Shown here: piece by piece, positions 11,307 through 22,354 of the stretch | How the letters are laid out: each line of letters begins with the position of its first letter | Numbering within the stretch: the first letter of the stretch is position 1 | Assembly (NCBI GenBank): GCA_032209605.1 | Contig: JASFXZ010000004.1 | Span: forward strand, 32,584,401 to 32,648,400 | Origin: Mactromeris polynyma | Lineage: Eukaryota; Mollusca; Bivalvia; Venerida; Mactridae | DNA: 64,000 bases | Reading direction: 5' to 3' | Notes under the pieces: generated by a model | The model's input: only the letters and a program-made list of their open reading frames with translations | Databases searched by the model: none | What the model was told of the DNA's origin: nothing | Translations under genes and position numbers: made by a program

Positions 11307-11464
11307 CACAGGAGATTGTCACGAGTTATTTCCCTTTATCACATCTAAAGTCGTCTCCGTTTGCTTCTTCTATATAATATAAATGTATACAGGTTCTATA
11401 GAAGGGACAAAAAGAGAGAACTCTAGATGGGATAAAGGGAAAAAACTCGTGACAATCTCTAGTG
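11307..11464. mobile_element. 158-bp MITE with 8-bp target duplication GTCGGATC
   Basis: The element starts CACAGGAGATTGTCACGAGT and its right end, read inward on the minus strand, is CACTAGAGATTGTCACGAGT. The match continues through CCCTTTATC for about 40 bp per arm. It is flanked directly by GTCGGATC at 11299-11306 and 11465-11472. An 8-bp duplication is usual for hAT-type elements, but the ends do not clearly match hAT termini, so the superfamily is left open. A fuller second copy lies at 14159-14299 and half copies near 23793 and 56294. Confidence 0.82.
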
Positions 11465-11560
11465 GTCGGATCAAGAGTTTGATGCTTTACCCATATATTA
11501 TACCACAATACTGATAGTACCGAAAGCGTTTATTACTGAACAAATTCGGCGATATGTTTT

Positions 11561-12022
11561 TATGGTGGCATATTTCTGCCACCAGTTAACTACATAATTA
11601 ACTAGATAATTATGTGGTTATCTAGATAAGTATCATGATAAATGTTCATACCAGATACATATATTAACGCGAACAATTGTCTGATAGAACCCACAACTGC
11701 AACCACTTACCCACTAATATATGTTAGGTAACTGTTAAATAGTAAACGCGATATGTATCTAGTTAACTACATAATTATCTAGTTAAAAACTCGTTAACCT
11801 CTTAATTAACTTGTAAAGTATGTAGTTATCTAGATACTTATCGCGTTTACTATTAAACAGTTACCTAAAATTTATGTAGCTAATGCGTTACCTATCTAGT
11901 TAACCAATTTATTAACTAGATAATTATGTAGTTAACTAGATATTTATCGCGTTAACTACATAACACTTATCTAAAATAGATTGTCCGTACTGGGTTTAAG
12001 TGGGTAAGTGGTGGCAGTTGTT
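11561..12022. mobile_element. Fold-back element complex (TATGGTGG family with nested inverted repeat)
   Basis: The left end, TATGGTGGCATATTTCTGCC at 11561, is the terminus of the MITE at 3944-4246. Inside, a second inverted pair, CAACTGCAACCACTTACCCA from 11694 and its near complement ending at 12020, encloses about 327 bp of palindromic AT words (GATAATTATGTAGTTAACTA and similar). The matching outer right end is missing. It appears to be a truncated outer element with a related fold-back element inside. Noncoding. Confidence 0.6.
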
Positions 12023-13517
12023 AACCGGTTAACCGATCAAAATAATTTTATTTTTTCCGGGTAGCAAAATAACCGAACGAGAACACAAACATTCTTGTTA
12101 AATGAAATTAACACACGACCGATACATATACCTAGATTTGCTGTTAAATTGTTAATACAACACAGTTTGGTTTTGAAACCATACTGGCACAGTTTTCTAT
12201 AGATTTCAAATCGACTCATTTGACTCGCAGTCCGATGACAAATCATTGCAAGCTTAAATCATGGAGTCGTATATTATGTAACCAGGGTTTTGTTTGAATG
12301 ACGACATAAAATCATTGTTTAAAATGCATATATACATGGTGTTTATTAAAATTGGTTCGTAAGCAGTACATCAATAACGCATATGTAGAAATCAAGAATG
12401 GAACTCAAAGAGAATCAGGCGGAATAATAATTAAGACCATTCCTTAAAAAAGTGATCGTTTGCAGTTACGCGACCGACCCATGAAAAATGCCGCGACTTA
12501 TTATATTTTTTCATGTTCATCGATGCAAACTGTTTTTCGGTCTTCTAGCCATTACAGTACTAAACTAAACAAGAAATATCTTTAAAAAAGATGGTCGGCG
12601 CAACTTGAAGTTTGCACATTTGTTGCAATCTGTGATTAAAATTTGTGGTTCAACTGCCGGTCATTCAATTACCCTATACTACAGAAACCCCGAGATCACT
12701 GCGTAGTACGCTCCCACACAGCGCTTTGATTCCACTATCGTTACATTCACACGCTGCTGTATTACCCAGTATATTTTTATATTTGACCTTTTTAACCTTT
12801 CTGCTATAACCAATGATTTAGTCGCAATGAACGAAATCACCGTTCGTTCCTTATACTAAATTCATTGGTCGGCACGATCACGTAACAACTGAGTTTATTA
12901 CTAAAATGTAGAAGGGTATTTTCATGCGCTAAGACCAATCAAATGTGTAAACAATGTACAGCCTTTCGTGTAGAAGGAAATTTTGACTATCTAGCTAATC
13001 GGTTTTATTTCATGTCAATAAAATTTTAGCATTTACAAAAGGCAATTTTTCGTTCTTACATTGAGGATTGTACAGATACGTATTACAATATTTATTAGCG
13101 TGGCGAATTCAAGTAACAAGATGTCAAGTAACGATATGACGCATTTTAAAATATACGCAGATTCCGCATAGACAGCTGTTTAAATGACCTTAAATCACTT
13201 CACATTTACAGACATCGGAAATTTTTTGGCATGCCAACGAAGCGATAGTCACTTACGTTCGAAACATTTAGTTTTTCTAGCAATTTCTATAATCACAGCG
13301 GCATTTCTATGACAGTGAAAGCTGTTTATTCAGTGCGCAGTCGCATAAGCTTTCTTTACGCATGTTTACTATCCTACATTTGGGTCATTAGTGAGTCGTT
13401 GCAAGCGTCTCGCTGAATGTCTTAGGACGCATGTCTAAATATAGAAAATACTACGAAGGAGACAGGATACAAATAACTTCGTAGTGTGATCAGTCATAGA
13501 CACAGTATAGTCTGTTT
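12023..13517. other. Intergenic, no recognised feature
   Basis: No coding exon, RNA gene or clear repeat was recognised over about 1.5 kb. Composition is the same as the surrounding AT-rich sequence. Confidence 0.45.
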
Positions 13518-14012
13518 CAAGCCAGCAATAGCAGTACCTGCCAGCAATAACAGTAACAGTCCTCAATAGCAGTACCAGCCATCAATAACAGTACCAGCCA
13601 GCTATAGCAGTACCAGCCAGCAATAGCAGTAACAGTCCTCAGTAACAGTAACAGTCAGCAATAGCAGTAACAGTCATCAATAGCATTAACATTCATCAAT
13701 AGCAGTAACAGTCCTCAGTAACAGTAACAGTCAGCAATAGCAGTAACAGTCATCAATAGCATTAACATTCATCAATAGCAGTAACAGTCATCAATAGCAT
13801 TAACATTCATCAATGGCAGTAACAGTCATCAATAGCATTAACATTCATCAATAGCAGTAACAGTCATCAATAGCATTAACATTCATCAATAGCAGTAACA
13901 GTCCTCAGTAACAGTAACAGTCAGCAATAGCAGTAACAGTCATCAATAGCATTAACATTCATCAATAGCAGTAACAGTCATCAATAGCATTAACATTCAT
14001 CAATAGCAGTAA
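13518..14012. repeat. Minisatellite, 19-bp unit, about 26 copies
   Basis: Tandem units alternate between CATCAATAGCAGTAACAGT and CATCAATAGCATTAACATT, so much of the array is a 38-bp dimer. The left third is more diverged (CCAGCAATAGCAGTAACAGT-like). Blocks containing 'cctcagtaacagtaacagtcag' recur, suggesting segmental duplication inside the array. Confidence 0.95.
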
Positions 14013-14158
14013 GTGTACTCTCGTCACATTATATGTCCCCATGGCATGAGCGAACATCAAGTATGTAACATATTGTTGAAATTCGAATCGAGTGTCATGA
14101 TACTAAAGACGAATATCTGGGTATCTGTAACGTTTGATCTTTTGTGGATTGCTTTAAG

Positions 14159-14299
14159 CACAGGAGAAAGTTCTCTTTCTTTATCCCTTCTATAGTATAT
14201 TTATATATAGTACAGGTGATTGTCACGAGTTCCCTCCACCTTGACGAGTACATATACTATAGAAAGAATGAAGGGACAGAACTCGTGATAATCTCCTGT
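14159..14299. mobile_element. Second copy of the CACAGGAGATTGTCACGAGT MITE
   Basis: The right arm, read inward on the minus strand, is CACAGGAGATTATCACGAGT. The left arm begins CACAGGAGA but lacks about eight bases (TTGTCACG) before 'AAGTTCTC'. The interior shares CCCTTCTATAGTATAT with the 23793 copy. The flanks GATTGCTTTAAG and GATTGCTGTTAG are similar but not identical, so the target duplication is degraded. An internal second 'GATTGTCACGAGTTCCCTCC' motif at 14217 suggests rearrangement or nesting. Confidence 0.7.
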
Positions 14300-15829
14300 G
14301 GATTGCTGTTAGTATTTTTTTCCCCTCTTATCTTGCGGTCCAAATTGCAGTACATCGCTTAAATCTTGATAAAAAGCCAATGAATACAACGATCAGATTT
14401 AAAACATTTTCTTAACTTTAAATGGTTAATTAAACTCTGTCTGTACCCCGGAAAAACAAAGTTAAGCGAACTCCGGATTTCATACATTATTTCATAAAAA
14501 AATACAATTTATGGGACTGGAAGTTTTAGAAATTATTCAATGTTAAATATCAGTGAATTGATAAAATATCACAGTACTGTTTTCTTTACAATGGCGAATA
14601 ACATAATTAGCTGATGATTTCCGTGCATACCAATGCTGAAACATCATCGAATGGCGGCGTTATTAAAGGTTCATAGTCTTATTTATTTGACAAAATATCC
14701 TTAAAAATAAATATGAGAAAATCGGTGATAGTTGCCTTCATACAGATGTACTCTACAACACTCTATTGTCACTTTTCTTACAAGTTTCACAAAACCACAA
14801 ATACGAGTGTCAGATACCGTCATTTTCTATCCTGACCTACGCGCCGAGTTAGCGCTAGCATAGAAAATACCTGCATCTGACTTGTGTTTTGCAGTTCCAG
14901 GAAACGTTTAAGAAACGTTATGATACAATGCTTTTGAGTATGCCTGTGTGAAGGAAATAATATGTCATTATCTCAAAATTATTATTTAGTATATTTTGAT
15001 AGAAAATAAGGTTATCTACCTTTAAATTACAAAAATACTGTGTCAGTAAAGGTAACATATTTTGTAACTAGAGACAATACAATAGTTTGTGTAACACACA
15101 ATACATGTAATGAAAGGGTGTCAAAAGGTCAACGGGGCATATTTACCCGTACATTGCTAAAATATACTCGGGGTATCACATGGTATTCCTGCGTCCATGG
15201 AAAAATGTTACAATTACACTTCAAATAATTTTTGTTTCAACAGTTCGCCATGTCCGGCATGTTTTTGGTATCAATAATCCGTACTGATGCTCGTGCGTCT
15301 CTGATAAATCAGAATAATCAACATCAAAGACCCGCAGTGAAAATAAGTAATACAATTAAGGCGATATATACCCTAGAAAATAGCCATATTTGCTTTTAAG
15401 CGATATTTTGGAAACTACATAATATAGCAAGATGAAATGTACACTGTTTTATCGTTATAATTTTGTAAAAAAAATGTTGAAAAATAATGAAGTTATTTGA
15501 ACTTTTGGTACTGTCAAATTGTACATGTTGGTCCAGTAAATCAGGCTAATTGCACAAGCGTTAATTTTGCAAAAGAAACACATGTGTACAAAGAAAATAA
15601 TCAAATCTACCTCATGCTATCGAGGCTTTTAAAAAAACATAAAATTAAGTTTTATTCCAAAATAACAACAACAGAAACAATAGGTGAGTATGGCATAAGC
15701 TAGTAGGCCTATATGCTCTCCTTTCCAAAAATACTTTTGATATTAAAACATACTTTAGGTTAGAGCACACTAATAAGAATGTAAATTTTGATTCATTTGG
15801 AATACCTTGGTCAATATCAATCCTTAGCC
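14300..15829. other. Intergenic, no recognised feature
   Basis: AT-rich, with only small open frames lacking recognisable motifs. No convincing structured repeat was seen. Confidence 0.4.
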
Positions 15830-15893
15830 TATGTGTTAAGCCTCATGCCTTACATGCAAAAGGTCTAGGGTTCAAATCCCCGCTTGGCCCAAA
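15830..15893 (+). mobile_element. tRNA-like SINE head fragment
   Basis: The stretch 'agcctatgtgttaagcctc' followed by 'ggttcaaatccccgcttggc' resembles an A-box and B-box pair at tRNA spacing. The acceptor stem does not close and the A-box is degenerate, so a fossil tRNA-derived retroposon is more likely than a functional tRNA. Confidence 0.4.
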
Positions 15894-16469
15894 AAACATT
15901 CTTTGCTTTTTTCATGACATTTCTTGTTTTACTGACTTTTTTTGACAAGGAAACTGATATAAATTGATAAAATATCAATAATATCAATTTGTTTCTAAAA
16001 AAATGCCATATTTTCTCCAAAGTTTGATAATTCTGCATGGTAAAATTTGATACATACATATTACAAGATGTAATCAAAGCAAAACTGGACGGTAAAAGTT
16101 TTTCATTTTGTTATATTTTGTTAAAGAGGTGTTGAGGATAATTTTGATGTCCATTATGTTAGAGTACTCACGTTATTGTGTATGATTATGCTACCTTAAA
16201 CATTGATATTTCTTCAAGACAAACTTACATTAATTGCTCCATAGTAAGATTTGCTGCTCTTAAAATATCTTCTCCTGTTCACGTATAGTTATATATATTT
16301 ATTATTACGTAACATTAAGACACGTTATTCCATTGCTGCTTACATTTAATATTCATTCTTATACACAAATATCTTTGTTCTGTTCTGTGTTTGCTTATAT
16401 TACATGTTTGATATTGTATTTGTAACATGTATATTTACTGTCTAGACCATCTCGTATTATATTTATTTT

Positions 16470-16535
16470 GTTAATGGTCAAAGGCACTGTATGTGCAGAT
16501 TGTACCAATAAACGTATAGTATAGTATAGTAGATA
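16470..16535 (+). repeat. Possible retroposon 3' tail with ATAGT repeats
   Basis: The sequence 'caaaggcactgtatgtgcag' leads to CAATAAACGTATAGTATAGTATAGTA. This is a polyadenylation-like signal followed by a short 5-bp repeat, the look of a non-LTR or SINE 3' end. No body or target duplication was identified. Confidence 0.3.
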
Positions 16536-17117
16536 TTTCTTATTGAGACTTAAAAAATTACTTCATTTACAGAAGGGTGTATGCATATGAAGTACCACGT
16601 ATATTTTTTACAAAGCAAACTATTTTCGATTTTTTATCCTTATGATATCACTAGCACTTTCTTTTTAAGAATAACACAAATCCATGATAAAATAGGCTCA
16701 TTTTGAAATAAAAAAATATTTTTTATGCATGAAGAAAATGAGTGGAATTTGTGACCTCTAAAAACAAGTCGGCTTAATCTTAAAACTTGAAAATCTTTAA
16801 AACGGCACGGTAAAACTTTGTAATATTTTGCACTTAGTTGTCTTATGTGATTCAGAAACTCATGGAAACAGTTTAGTTAAGATTCTTGATGATGAGTATT
16901 AGAGTGCTGTAACCTTAACAGAATTTGGTGTGACACATTTACCGGAATGTAAACTCGTGACATCATCAAAAGTCATTCTAAATGTACAACTTTACTATAC
17001 AGTGTATAGAGTTAATCCATAAATGTGTTTATCACATAACTTGCACTCCAGGTGTGGCATAAAGCAGTGACATAAACATCATAATTTTAATGTAACTAGT
17101 TACATAAATAGCCAGTG

Positions 17118-17158
17118 TGACGTCACTTATGACGTCATAAATGGCCAGTGTGACGTCA
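17118..17158. promoter_or_regulatory. Cluster of three perfect CRE palindromes (TGACGTCA)
   Basis: TGACGTCA occurs at 17118-17125, 17130-17137 and 17151-17158, two of them inside a repeated GCCAGTGTGACGTCACTT block. TGACGTCA is the consensus CREB/ATF site. No gene start was recognised nearby, so function is unproven. The block duplication alone could explain two of the three sites. Confidence 0.5.
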
Positions 17159-17489
17159 CTTTAAATGACAGCATATTGTTTACAATTGTTCTGAATTTCG
17201 GCATTTATTAAAAATACTGTTGAAAGAGAATAAATCTCGATAAATGAAATGTTATAAGTGCCTTGTTGCTAATTTTAAAATCAAAAGGTTATTGATAGGG
17301 ACTACTTTTTACAGTGGAAGTATGCATTAGAACTTCGGTGTGAACTTCGGTCACTGTGTATATATGAGGACGAAGAAAGATCTATTGATAAACTTGTCTA
17401 AACACATAAGGCCAGTGAAAAAAAAAATTGGGGACAAAAATGCACAGAAATAATTTTAGAGGATTTGTGTCATATATAAAGGCATCACA

Positions 17490-18710
17490 TTAAATATACT
17501 AAAAGTATAGGACAATCACACGGTGCAAAATGTGATTTTTGAGGTAAAATTGTTGAAAATTTAAATAAGAATGGGAATTTCTGGAACTTGCAATAACTAT
17601 GTCAAATTTTGCAATAGAAGTACCAGAATTACTGTATTTAATAGAAATTGAATACAGTACAAAATACCTAAAGTATAGAACATTGTACCGTGCGAAATGT
17701 GATTTTTAGGGTAAAATTTAAAAAAAATAACAACAAAAACTGGGCATTTCTGGGATTTGCCTATAACTATGTCAATTTTTCCAATAAAACTACCAGAATT
17801 ACTTTATTTAATAGATATTTTATTACAGTACATAATACCTAAAGTATAGAAAATTGTACCGTGTGAAATATGTTTTTTGGGGTAAAACGTTTAAAAAAAT
17901 ACCCGAAAACATGGGAACTTTTGGAAATTGCCAATAACTATGTCAAAATTGCAATAAAACTACCAAAATTACTATTTTCAAATAGATGTCATATTACAGT
18001 ACATAATACCTTAAGTATAGATACAATTTAACGAGCGAAATGTGATTTTTGGGGTAAAACCTTTAGAAAAATAACCAAAAACATTGGAAATTTATTGACT
18101 TTGCCAATAACTATGTCAAATTTTGCAATGAAACTTCCAGAATTACTTTATGTAATATATATTATATTACAGTACATAATACTTAAATTAAAGAAACATT
18201 GTACTGTGTGAAATGTGATTTTGTGGTTAAAACCTTCAAAAAAAATAGCCAAAAACATGGGAATTTTTGGAATTTGCCAAAAACTATGTCAAATTTTGCA
18301 ATAAAACTACCAGAATTACTGTATTTAATAGATATTATATTACGGTACAAAATACATAAAGTATAGATACATTGTATCGTGTGAAATGTCATTTTTGGGT
18401 AAAACTTAAACAAATAACAAAAAAATTGAAATTTTGGAAGTTGCCAATAATTTTGCAATAAAACTACCAGAAATACTGTATTGAATAGATATTATAATAC
18501 AGTACAAACAACCTAACGTATAGAAACATCGTATCATGTGAAATGTGATTTTTGGGACAAAACGTCAAAAAAATAACAAAAAAATGGAATTTTTGGAATC
18601 AGTTAATATCCCGTTCATTTTAACTATAAAGTTTTCAGAATAGTTATTTTTAACTCATGTTATATTGCAAAATCAATACTTTAAATCATAGAAACAGTTT
18701 ATCACGCGGA
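17490..18710 (+). repeat. ~170-bp satellite, direct array
   Basis: Units share 'acctaaagtatagaaacatt', 'gtgaaatgtgatttttgggg' and 'ataaaactaccagaattact'. Landmark 'aaagtatag' words fall near 17500, 17670, 17840, 18010, 18185, 18355 and 18515, giving a period of about 170 bp. Divergence rises toward 18700. Confidence 0.9.
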
Positions 18711-19194
18711 ATGTAATATTTATTTGAAAAATATATCAAAAAAGAAATAACTAAAAGCTGCAATTCTGGTATATTTTGCCTATACCTGGATTAAAATAAA
18801 TAAACAATGAAAGTCACAGAAATGACATAAGCTAAGTGTTATCTCTCGATATAACATATGATAACATTATGCTATCAAATCAAACAAGAAATGTGGTTTT
18901 GAAGTAAAAGTTCTGAAAACATAAACGAAAATGCTGATTTCCCGAAGCCATTTGAATTTGATCACACAACAATTTAACAAGCCTTAAATATGTAATATTT
19001 TGATATTTAATGTTTTTTACTAAAAGTGAATTTGCACATATACTATATTTTCATAAAAGTGACTTAAACATTTTAACTTTGTAAAATATGTAATATTGGT
19101 TCATAAAGTTCACATACATGAAACTGTTTATTTAGTTGATTATAGAAGCAATGTCGGTGTCTTAATGCAGCATAAGATATGAACAATGTTTTAG

Positions 19195-19710
19195 TCAAAT
19201 GCCAAATCTGGGCTGATGGCAATCTCACAGCTGACTCCTTTGCATGTGTAGCAGGCTGAACTACATTCAAATCCAACATTCTTGTAGCTGCATGCTACTG
19301 TACGACAGCCAGTTTGACAAGTACACCGTACAACTTTCATTATGTGAGCACGAGCTGGCGCTCTTCCAGTTGACACTGGATATAGTTTGTTACCAACTAG
19401 TTCCTTCCCAACCCCATTCTAGCGGGTCCAAATCATCATGTCCTTCCTAGTCCTGTATTTTAGAAATATACCCACAACTTGGGTACATTGATGCATCAGA
19501 CTTAGGTGGTAGTTTTTTTGGGTCCACATAAATTGATGTTATTGTAACCTTTTCAACAAACGTAAAAAAGCATACGATTTTCAAACTTTGCAACGACTCC
19601 CTTTCATATATGCAAACAAATGCTTGTTCCCCTAACCGAGTTCTGGCCTCCTTGGACACTACATCTGGACTTGGATGAAAGTTGTGTGTAAAAATATTAT
19701 TTTCCATCAT
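19195..19710 (-). pseudogene. TE-associated cysteine-rich (CXC, tesmin/TSO1-like) protein, C-terminal fragment, frameshifted
   Basis: Minus-strand frames read, from N to C: GEQAFVCIYERESLQSLK, KKLPPKSDAS, KIQDWEGHDDLDPLEWGW and, after a frameshift near 19390-19415, LYPVSTGRAPA, VVRCTCQTGC, FECSSACYTCKGVSC. The order LPP.S, a tryptophan-rich LDP.EWGW block and then a CxCxxxC..C..C.C cluster matches the tail of an uncharacterised protein family that is widespread in arthropod, cnidarian and mollusc genomes and tied to mobile DNA (recalled, not searched). The Cys cluster probably binds zinc. The coding frame is broken and the N-terminal part is absent. Confidence 0.62.
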
Positions 19711-19879
19711 GCAATTCTTGTATGCGACACTACGTCAACATTGTATGGTTTGAACAGTGTATGCCATTCTACGTTTGTTGAAAAGGTTGACAAGACCTCA
19801 ATTTATATGGATTTATGTTACAAATAAATATTACATTCCCCATCATAAACTGTTTCTATAATTTATATTATTGATTTTG

Positions 19880-20955
19880 CAATATAACATTTGTTGAAAA
19901 TTACTGAAACTTTTACAGTTAAAATGAACGGGAAATTATCCGATTCTTTTAGTTTTACCCCAAAAATCACATTTCACACGATACAATGTTTCTGTACTTA
20001 AGTATTTTGTACCGTAATATAATATATATTAAATACAGTAATTCTGGTGGTTTTGTTGCAACTTTTGACATAGTAATAGCCAAATTCCAAAAGTTCCCAA
20101 TTTTTGTTATTTTGTAAAAGTTTTACTCCAAAAATCACATTTCACACGGTACTATGTTTCTATGCCCTAGATATTTTGTACTGTAATATAATATGTATTA
20201 AATACAGTAATGTTGGTAGTATTTTTGCACAAATTGACATAGTTTTGGGCAAATTCCAAAAAATCCCATTTTTATTAATTTTTTTAACCATTTTACCCCT
20301 AAAATAACATTCAACACAGTGTGATAGTTTTATACTGATAGTATATTAAATGTGGTGCTTTGAATGACACAAATCCATCAAAATTGTGTCTGTGCTTATT
20401 TTTCCTCCTATTTCTCCACTGGTCTAATATATATTTGGCAAATTCCAGAAATTCTCACATTCATTTATTTTTTTTACCATTTTACCCAAATAATCACCCT
20501 TTTCACTGTATGATATTCTGAACCTGAGGTATGTTGTAGAGCAGTTTAATATCTGTTAAATACAGTTATTGAGGTAAATGTATACTAAATTTCGTCGAGT
20601 TATTGACAAACTCCAGAAATTCCCACTTTAATTTGTTGTTTTTTTCACCATTTTACCCCAAAAATCACAGTTCAAAATATATAATGTGTCTATACTTTAG
20701 ATATGTTGTGGTGCAATATACTGTCGATTAAATACAGTTATTTTGGTAGTTTTATAGCTAAATCTGATTTTGATATATTCCAGAAATTCATACTTTTGTT
20801 TACCCTTTACTACATTTTACCCAAAAAAAACGCATTTCGCACCGTTGGATTTTCCTATACTTTTTTTCCATACACGGCAGATATTAAACAATACATTTAT
20901 GCCAAAATCATTTCTGTGCATTTTTTCCCTTTATTTGCCTTTTTTTCAGCAGAAT
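19880..20955 (-). repeat. ~170-bp satellite, inverted array
   Basis: Reverse-complement units of the 17490-18710 satellite, recognised by 'accccaaaaatcacatttca' words near 19957, 20127, 20297, 20487, 20655 and 20820. A second block with a terminal-type motif, GCACAGAAATGATTTTGGC read on the minus strand, lies at about 20905-20922. It echoes GCACAGAAATAATTTTAGAG at the far left end of the element. Confidence 0.85.
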
Positions 20956-21790
20956 GACTGGACTAACTGCGTATCATTATATTCCATGTTCAGTACAAAC
21001 TATCGCCAAAATCAACTCCAATAATGATACAAGCCTTTATCAATGTTAAATCTTTAGAAATATTTCATTTATTTAACAAAACAATAACATAAATACCCAG
21101 ACAAACGGTCCGATTCAATACTGCAAAGACTAACAAAGATTGATAAATACTGTGAATACCGCACAAAGACAAGCAAAGGCGTAATGAAGTTAATAAAAAG
21201 AACCTCATTGTACAGATTATGAATGATTATTCATACAAAACAACGAAATATAATCATTCCCGCAATCTTCGACTGTTCGTCCGAGACATTTTGAACTTTG
21301 GTGTCTGACGATCTAGATTTATACGTAAGTACTTGAAGGAATTGAAACATTTGAACAGAATTATGTGTATAAAGACACCGAGAACTGGATAGAAACTATA
21401 CATGTATGCCCTGGTAAATAAGGGTCTCGAACAGATTCTTTTTTATAGTTTACAAAATCTTTGTTGTTCTTTGGTTTTTGCAATACATGTATTTAAATGT
21501 CTTCGTCTGTGCATACATTACACTGTCATGAACCCTGCACTTACCGTTGCACGCGAACCAGATAGAGGCCACTAGTTATGATGGCTTTTAGCCAATAATC
21601 TAATAAATAATCATGTTATAATTGAAACAAGAAAATCATTGATGCAAAGCATCAAAGGTCGCCGCTTAAGAATTGAACAAGAGCAAAGCAAATGTAGAAT
21701 GATATTTTGTTATTTACATTCTTTTGTACAAAAAACGTGTAACTAAAGCATTACACTCCATTTTAGTAGTATCAAACACGTAAACAAAAA
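20956..21790. other. Intergenic, no recognised feature
   Basis: AT-rich sequence without recognised coding, RNA or repeat structure. Confidence 0.4.
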
Positions 21791-21793
21791 ATA

Positions 21794-22166
21794 TTAATCT
21801 GTTTACAGACCCAGTTCCAAATTCTCTGTATATAGCAAGGTCTTTGTTCACAAAAATAATAATATTTAAAATTACATTCTTTGAATCTTTTACATAAATT
21901 CTCATTAAGTTTCTAAATAATTATCTCAGACTATCATGACACTCAAAATTTATCACAGGAACACATTTCTTTTCTGATCCATACGTACGTAAAAAATAAG
22001 CTTAGAATAAGCACTACTTTTATCTAAATATTTATTTCATACAGTTAACGCATCACTTCTATTTGTTATGTCATGTCATGTAAAAGATTCAAATAATGCA
22101 ATTTTAAAAAATATTATTTTGCTTTATACAGAGAAGTTGGAACTGGGTCTATAAACAGATTAACTA
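21794..22166. mobile_element. Fold-back element with ~90-bp inverted arms
   Basis: The left arm starts near AATCTGTTTACAGACCCAGT (21796). The right arm, on the minus strand, starts ATCTGTTTATAGACCCAGTT (22164 inward). The match runs through 'ttctctgtata', 'aataatattt' and 'ttgaatcttttacat' with small gaps, enclosing about 180 bp. It is noncoding, and the target duplication is not clear. Confidence 0.7.
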
Positions 22167-22354
22167 CTGTAATTGAATTTTACTTGATTGGTCCACTAAA
22201 GTGTCATGGTCACTAAACATGCAACCTAGTCAATAATCAAATAACAACCTCTAATTATAGGTACATGGTGACTAGAGTTCAACTGTTTATGTGTGTTCAT
22301 TTAGTAAATAAATGTTAATATCGCTAGTTCTGTCATGTGATTGAAGAAATCGAA

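Larger units (their letters stand above)
17410..20424. mobile_element. 3-kb TAA-flanked element with inverted satellite arms and internal CXC pseudogene
   Basis: The left end GGCCAGTG (17410-17417) and right end CACTGGTC (20417-20424) are inverted and flanked on each side by TAA. The arms match inward through 'gatttgtgtcat' and 'cacattaaatatact'. The left arm (to about 18700) holds seven or so direct copies of a ~170-bp satellite, and the right arm (from about 19880) about two and a half inverted copies. The centre holds a minus-strand cysteine-rich pseudogene. TAA duplications and GG ends fit a PIF/Harbinger-type non-autonomous element; this classification is an inference. Satellite units of the same orientation continue past the right TAA to about 20955, so the true right edge is debatable. 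Confidence 0.65.
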
